From contig CM034307.1 in assembly GCA_019925795.1 (NCBI GenBank), positions 40,201,201 through 40,265,200 on the forward strand: a stretch of DNA of 64,000 bases. Reading direction: 5' to 3'. The notes under the pieces were generated by a model. It was not told the origin of the DNA and searched no databases. It saw only the letters and a program-made list of their open reading frames with translations. Positions 59,101 to 64,000 of this stretch are shown in pieces (the stretch's first letter is position 1; each line of letters starts with the position of its first letter). Both the position numbers and the translations under genes were made by a program. Source of the stretch: Dendrobium chrysotoxum. Taxonomy: Eukaryota; Streptophyta; Magnoliopsida; Asparagales; Orchidaceae.

Positions 59101-62100
59101 TTTTAATCATCATGATTAGCCTTATACTAACTAATTAAGTTCGACTTCATGAATTCTCTATTCTTGCTAGGTATTGCGTGAGGTGTTAAATCTGTTTTAT
59201 GGTAGTCATTTTGCACAACTTTTATATTGGTTACTTCTGATATGTCCCTTTTTCATATCCCTTCTTCTCGTTGCATTATTTACTTTTCATTAGTCATGTC
59301 TAAACCACATAGTTCTATTTTTTACTATTTATATTCAATAGATGTTACCCCATCATCATTCAAATGTCATTATTTCTCTACTTATCTTTGCTATTATTGC
59401 ATTTTAATATTTTTTTGTGTCATGAACATGCATATCAATGGCTCATGGATTGCCCAACACTCAAATTTATACAATATAGTCGGGCTAATGCATTTTTATA
59501 AAATATACCTTAAAATTATCCTTGTACTCTTACCTCAAAGTATTCTTAAGACATTTCTCTATGAGATGAATCCAAGTTTTGATTTTAACAGTGATGTAAT
59601 ATGCTTAACTTACATCTTTGATTTTAATATGACTTTCTTTGTTATGAAAAATGAATTGCTAATCCTTTTTCTATTTCTAAGTACTTGTTATGGTATGGAC
59701 CATGTTGGGGGGTTTCAATGAGTCACTTGGTTTAAGATTCATTCAGCAATTCTAAGGAACTATTAGAAGCATTATTATGGACATGATTTGTGAATGATTA
59801 TTCAATTAAAATAGTTTTTATTTGTAATTTTATTTTAAGAATTTTGTTTTGTGAAGTTTACAAAATATCAACATGTCACGACTCGGCCCGGATGCTCGAA
59901 TTAAAGAGGTGGGAACAGACGGTTGGATGGTATATTAAATTTGTATTTGCTAAATCTATCTCCAATATACTAAAAGAGTCACTAAAACTTAAAAAAATAT
60001 AAACTGATATAAAATGAATTAAATACCTTTCATTCGGTACGTCACGTCTACGGTACACATTTTCTTCTCTTTTGCTCATTTTAATTATTTTAAATTATAC
60101 CTGAAAATATTAGAGCAACTAAAAATAAGCCACAGCTCAGTGAGTAAAATATGCTTCTAAACTATAGTAACTCAAGACAATTGGAACAATATGCATGATC
60201 CCTTTTTTATTTCATATTATAAAATAATTACATTTAATCATATCATTTCATCAAGACTTTCAATGTTATGCATAAATCATATATGTCATATATGTATTCA
60301 TATCTTTTATTATTAAATTTTAAAATACATGTTCGCTCTCTCTTTCTCTTTCTCAAAGTAGCTAATTAAAGCCTCTAATTGCTCTCACATTTAATTGATT
60401 TCTAAAATTTTTATAACAATTTAAATCTTATATATTAAAATTCACACACATACTTTCTCTTTCTCCTACTCTATTTTTTATTTAATTAATATTTTCTATA
60501 TTATTAATACATCATTTATCACTACAACAACAACATCATCAAGCCTTTATCCCACTACGTGGGGTCAGCTACATGAATCCTTTTTCTCCATTGTGTCCTG
60601 TTAAAAGTCAAATTCTTGTTTAAATCTAATAAAGAAAGATCATTTCTAATATTTTCTAACCAAGTCTTTTTAAGCCTACCTCTACCTTTCTTAATATAAG
60701 TCAAATCTAATACCTCCACTTTCCTAACCGGGTCATCGGAAGGCCGCCGTTTTATGTGACCAAACCATCTAAGGCGACTCTCTCTAATCTTATCTTCCAC
60801 TGGAGCTACTCCAACATTTTCACGTATATGCTCATTTCGTATCCTATCTCTAAGGGTAAAGCCACTCATCCACCTGAGTATCCTCATCTCTGCAACACTT
60901 AACTTAGTAATATGCTTCTCTTTTAATGGCCAACATTCGGCACCATAAAGCATTATAGGTCTCACCACCATCTTATAGAATTTTCCCTTAAGTTTGAGGG
61001 GGACTTTTCTATCACACAACAAGCCCGATGCATTCCTCCACTTCAACCATCCAACTTGAATTCTACTGATAATATCCCCATCTATTTCACCATCACTCTG
61101 AACAATAGATCCAGGATATCTAAAACGTGTACTCTTATTAATGACTTGATTGCCCAAAGTCACAATCCCCTCATTAGGTCTATTACTACTAAAATTACAC
61201 TCCACATATTTCGTTTTGGATCTACTCAAGCAAAAACCTTTAGACTCTAAGGTTGACCTCCATAATTCGAGTTTACCTTCAACTCCCCCTCTAGTCTTAT
61301 CATCCAGAAGAATATCATCAGCAAAAAGCATACACTAAGGTACATCCTCTTGCAAATGTCTAGTGAGAACATCCATGACTAAAGCAAAAAGATGTGGGCT
61401 TAAGGCTGATCCTTGATGTAATCCAACCGAAAAAGGGAAATACTTGGTCAAACCACCTTGTGTTTGAACAAAAGTAATAGCTCCTGCATACATATATCTT
61501 TAAGGATTTGAATATAAGCGTTATTAACTCCTTTCTTTTCAAGAAATCTCCATAGCACTTCTCTTGGAACTTTATCATATGCTTTTTCTAAATCAATAAA
61601 TATCATACGTAGATCCTCCTTAATTTCTCTATATTTCTCCATCAAACCTCTTAATAAATTTTTTATCTGTGTAATTAATTTTCTTAATTAGCATTTTCAA
61701 TTAAAATCCATATTTTAAATATCATAACCTCCCAAACATTCTCTCTCTAATTATTTGCAATTAATCTTATAATTTAATTTGATTATTTTCTAAGATATTT
61801 TAGATTTAATATAAAAATATAATTCCCTCCTTTCAAAATACATATATTATCTCATACTTTTATTTATTCTTCTTAGTTAGATTCATATTAATTTAACATA
61901 TTAATTATAAATAAAACTTTTCTATAAATATTAAGCTTATTTTAAAATTAATCGATATATTAGTTAAACATATAACAAAATAAAGCGAAATACTTTTACC
62001 TTTATTTCTAATCCTCATGAATGCAGTTTTCCCTTCAGCGGCTTGCTCACAAGTGCCGATTTCCTCCTCCTCTTCTCTCTCTCAATCTTGCCTCATCTCC

Positions 62101-64000
62101 CTCTCCGTCGTCTTGAAATGACGAAGCCACCTGTAAATAAGAAAAGTTCCTTTTTTTTCCTCTTGGCTGCCTTTCGGTCCCTTTCGTTCGTTTGATTCCA
62201 TAGGAGCGAGCGAAACGCAGTTATCTCACACGAGGGGTCGTTACTTTTCGCATTCGAACACATTTCCTTGCTCGATTTCACGATTCTACCCCTCCCGAAG
62301 CTCCTATGCTTGCGGATTTGGCTGCTCGACCCGCCTGCTTCGCGTGTTTAGCTCGTTTTGTCCGTCCTTGTCTGTTTTATAACTGATCGGTTTACTTGAA
62401 TCGGCCGGCTAGACCGGTTCTTACACAACAGATTAGTTATAGGTATATGAGGTAATAAGATTATTTATTACCCTGGAGGATTATGATACGCCAAGGGGAG
62501 GCCCCTTGTGGGGCCCAAGGGAGCTATTATTCATTATGTGAGGAGGATGAATCAAGGGGAGCTATTTAGGAAGGTTTCCTAATTGCGTTTATGTTGTTTA
62601 GGAAGGTTTTAATTATTTAGGAATATTTCATAATTATGTTTATGCTGTTTAGGAAGGTTTTAATTATTTAGGAAACTTTCCTAGTTGTGTTTATGCTATT
62701 TATGAAGATTCTAATTGTGTTTATTGTGCGTGAGAGCTATTTAAAGGGTAGTTTTGTCTAGGTTTATCATCTTTTGTTTGCTGAATTTTATTTCTAGGGT
62801 TTGTCCAAGGTTCCTAGCGACGGCTAGGGTTTTTGGGAGAGCTGATCTATCTCTCGAATAGTAGCAATTGTATCTTGTATTATTATTAAAGGAGAAATAA
62901 AAATTCAGCCCCTATCTTTGTGTTCCTGCATTTTTTCTTCTCATTTGCTTGCTGTTTTTACTTCCAAGACGCAGCAGATTACCATGCTTTTTTAAGTAGT
63001 GACATGGCTGTCTATTATAACTGTTTCAGGGGATATACTTTTACTTTGTCCGTTGTAAATATATGCACTTATAGTTAAAAGCTAGCCGGGAATAGTTCCT
63101 AATGGAGAAAACAGTAGTTGATTTCTTATAGCATTGTTGTTCAGCTGGGATTCTGAATTCCTTGTATCATTTAAAAAATTGTATATAATGTTTTGACTGT
63201 AATACCATAATACTGGGTATCCAGCTGCATTTAACGAAATATTGCAAGGCTTATCAACTCGACATGTTCACACATGAATTGTTTTTATAGCAGAAGATGA
63301 CGCAAAACCTATCATTCTCTACTCTTAAGTTGCGTGCTTGAAGATAAGATTGGGCAAATGAGGCAGGGAATTATGAGTTTGCTTGTGCGGCTGTCATACA
63401 CTCTTTGACAATTGATGCTTGGATAGCTACTTTGACAATAAACTTATAGAATAGAGTGATGTAAAATAATTATTTTATGGAACATCAATATAACAAGGAA
63501 CAACTTTTGTGAAGGTGATCAATCACGGCTTTAATTCCATATCTCTCAAGAAAGATGCTCCTCTTCATCAAATTGTTGATTTATTCTTTTTCTTCATTGA
63601 AGAAAATGGCCAGAAATGACTGCATCCATAAACGAAGGCATTCTAGCTGTCATTTAAAGAAATTGTTTTAATAGGGGCATGCACAAATTCTTCAGAGCAC
63701 AGCTTTTCAGGTCTGATAGGTTTAGTAGAGCTCCTTGAAGCAATATTACAACAAAACTAAGCCTGACAGAAATAAGAGTTGCTGATTTTATGGGGAACAA
63801 GTGACTTACCTTATTACTTTGGTGGATATTTATTCTTGTACTGTTTCTAAAACCCTGTTCTATCCTGGTATTGCAGGTCATATTGTTCTCAGATATATTA
63901 ACCCCCTTGCCAGGTATGAACATTCCATTTGACATTCTCAAAGGAAAAGGTCCAGTTATACATGATCCACTAAGAACAGCTAATGATGTTGCTGGAGTAA
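50036..64000 (+). CDS. UROD: Uroporphyrinogen decarboxylase, plastid (5' part, exons 1-4, continues past the window)
   Basis: It removes four carboxyl groups from uroporphyrinogen III to give coproporphyrinogen III, in the plastid heme and chlorophyll pathway (EC 4.1.1.37). Exons by eye: 50036-50147, 50891-51012, 52674-52784 and 63877-64000 onward. They join in frame (phases 1, 0, 0) into a Ser/Arg-rich plastid transit region, then RPPVWLMRQAGRYMK with the substrate-binding arginines, SYQMICERYPSFRERSENVD, EISLQPWKVFKPDG, and VILFSDILTPLPGMNIPFDI holding the catalytic aspartate (FSDIL). About 156 of an expected ~390-400 residues are visible. Intron 2 starts GC, and intron 3 is 11.1 kb and full of transposon sequence. 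No stop or shift is seen in the visible exons, so the gene is probably functional. I cannot tell which of the usual two plant paralogues it is. Confidence 0.93.
50891..51012 (+). CDS. UROD: Decarboxylase exon 2
   Basis: Acceptor TTTTATGTAG|AG. Using the next AG instead would give an immediate stop, so 50891 is fixed by frame. It encodes EPLLINAVRGEKVERPPVWL and MRQAGRYMK. The donor is AAG|GCATGT. Confidence 0.9.
51013..51018 (+). other. GC-type splice donor of intron 2
   Basis: GCATGT follows ATGAAG. The next exon, SYQMICERYPSF, starts at an ordinary TTTGGCAG acceptor and joins in frame only if splicing is at 51012/51013. No GT gives the conserved RYMK-SYQ join. Confidence 0.8.
52674..52784 (+). 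CDS. UROD: Decarboxylase exon 3
   Basis: 37 codons from SYQMICERYPSFRERS to VFKPDG, bounded by TTTGGCAG and GGG|GTATGA. Phase 0 at both ends. Confidence 0.92.
54900..55720 (+). pseudogene. Decayed Ty3/gypsy gag (Tat/Athila-like)
   Basis: Plus-strand codons near 55430-55640 read CKLFLTTLDGAALLWFLKLP then QGSINTF, FKSQLATNFSSS and SLTQFYLKQNPYESL. This is the pattern of the retrotransposon gag domain (AFPTTL..A..WF..L..GSI.SF..L...F..HF). Shifts and stops occur throughout. No LTR ends were found. It lies inside intron 3. Confidence 0.6.
56907..57044 (+). repeat. Perfect 69-bp tandem duplication in intron 3
   Basis: Units 56907-56975 and 56976-57044 start GCGGCGTTGAACAAAAAATT and end ATCACTGATTCT and look identical. 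The period is a multiple of three, which only by chance gives a repeated peptide in an antisense frame. Confidence 0.9.
57115..58821 (+). repeat. Solo LTR 1 in intron 3, with AAAAT duplication
   Basis: TGTCACGACCCGGCCCGG at the start and GGTCGGTTACA at the end, flanked by AAAAT at 57110-57114 and 58822-58826. About 1.7 kb, with no internal domain or primer site. Orientation is assigned from the TG end and is uncertain. Family unassigned. Confidence 0.82.
59874..62425 (+). repeat. Solo LTR 2 in intron 3, same family, with CAACA duplication
   Basis: TGTCACGACTCGGCCCGG at the start and GACCGGTTCTTACA at the end, flanked by CAACA at 59869-59873 and 62426-62430. Without the nested LINE it would be about 1.4 kb. 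Its start and end match solo LTR 1. Confidence 0.82.
60521..61661 (-). pseudogene. RTE-type LINE, 5'-truncated, nested in solo LTR 2
   Basis: The minus strand keeps the 3' half of the reverse transcriptase: 61331-60555 is open for 258 codons from MLFADDILLDDKTRGGVEGK through CDRKVPLKLKGKFYKMVVRP and WMSGFTLRDRIRNEHIREN to the stop at 60555. Only a ~35-bp 3' UTR follows, ending in a (TTG)n tail, the usual RTE arrangement. Upstream, 61645-61448 keeps DLEKAYDKVPREVLWRFLEK, separated by a stop (near 61337) and a small insertion (near 61497). TTTATC at 60515-60520 and 61662-61667 may be the target-site duplication. Confidence 0.87.
62575..62710 (+). repeat. ~51-bp imperfect tandem repeat in intron 3
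   Basis: Units starting TTTAGGAAGGTTTTAATT recur at 62597, 62648 and 62699 (decayed), with a shorter leading copy at 62575. The surrounding 62435-62905 stretch, with GAGCTATTTAAAGG and CTAGGGTTT, may be part of another LTR, but I could not find its ends. Confidence 0.7.
63877..64000 (+). CDS. UROD: Decarboxylase exon 4 (cut by window edge)
   Basis: Starts after TGGTATTGCAG and encodes VILFSDILTPLPGMNIPFDI, LKGKGPVIHDPLRTANDVAG and onward, in frame with exon 3. Carries the catalytic aspartate. Confidence 0.92.

Larger units (their letters stand above)
52785..63876 (+). other. Decarboxylase intron 3, 11.1 kb, transposon-filled
   Basis: It starts GTATGA and ends TGGTATTGCAG. It holds a decayed gypsy gag, a perfect 69-bp duplication, two solo LTRs with target-site duplications, a nested LINE and a 51-bp tandem repeat. 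Stretches 52785-54890, 55721-56906, 58827-59868 and 62711-63876 show no gene I can support. Confidence 0.85.

Noticed and set aside
59227..59721. 164-aa plus-strand ORF in intron 3
   Set aside because: Low-complexity AT-rich composition, no domain, and next to a solo LTR. It looks like chance.

Overview
This is a plant nuclear window, almost certainly from a dicot. Two things show this: dense Ty1/copia (Sirevirus-like), Ty3/gypsy and RTE-type LINE debris, and the start of one conserved single-copy gene for plastid uroporphyrinogen decarboxylase, with plant-type introns. I see no bacterial, organellar or viral-episome features. I cannot name the species.

Region 1 (1-13153) is a head-to-head pair of Sirevirus-like copia elements. 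El1 (minus) runs off the left edge. El2 (plus) has truncated 5' LTR 2494-3099, PBS, an intact 603-aa gag, a broken pol, a long 3' region with a paired-palindrome array, a TATA box and an extra 378-aa ORF, then the polypurine tract and 3' LTR 11393-12935. El1's LTR appears to have been split by El2, because its U3 end reappears at 12936-13153. Region 2 (13154-19893) holds an AT-rich stretch, a decayed Ty3/gypsy gag-pol and a plus-strand LINE. Region 3 (19904-27208) is El3, a minus-strand copia element of a sister family. It has also lost gag, but keeps a decayed copy of the extra ORF with its own array and TATA box. Region 4 (27209-44823) is an LTR-internal-LTR-internal-LTR tandem of two more minus-strand copia copies (El4, El5), both lacking the extra ORF. 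Region 5 (44824-47590) holds gypsy, LINE and LTR scraps. Region 6 (47591-64000) is intergenic DNA followed by the uroporphyrinogen decarboxylase gene, with four exons in view. Its intron 3 is 11.1 kb and holds two solo LTRs with target-site duplications, a nested LINE and a decayed gypsy gag.

The most unusual signal is in the copia elements. A 15-bp palindrome, ATCGTCC-N-GGACGAT, occurs in pairs whose centres are almost always 21 bp apart, and the pairs recur every ~92-118 bp in seven-pair arrays. Such arrays lie in the LTR upstream of its TATA-like box and also directly upstream of the TATA box of the extra ORF. The sister family El3 has the same array-TATA-ORF order with a co-varied palindrome, ATCGTAC-N-GTACGAT. 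I propose a transposon-borne enhancer or hairpin module that drives the extra ORF separately from the LTR.

All copia pol genes seen are broken, mainly by C-to-T type nonsense changes and small indels. Only El2 gag and the extra ORF remain open. Coordinates of LTRs and exons were read by eye. Family assignments rest on recognised motifs, not on database searches.
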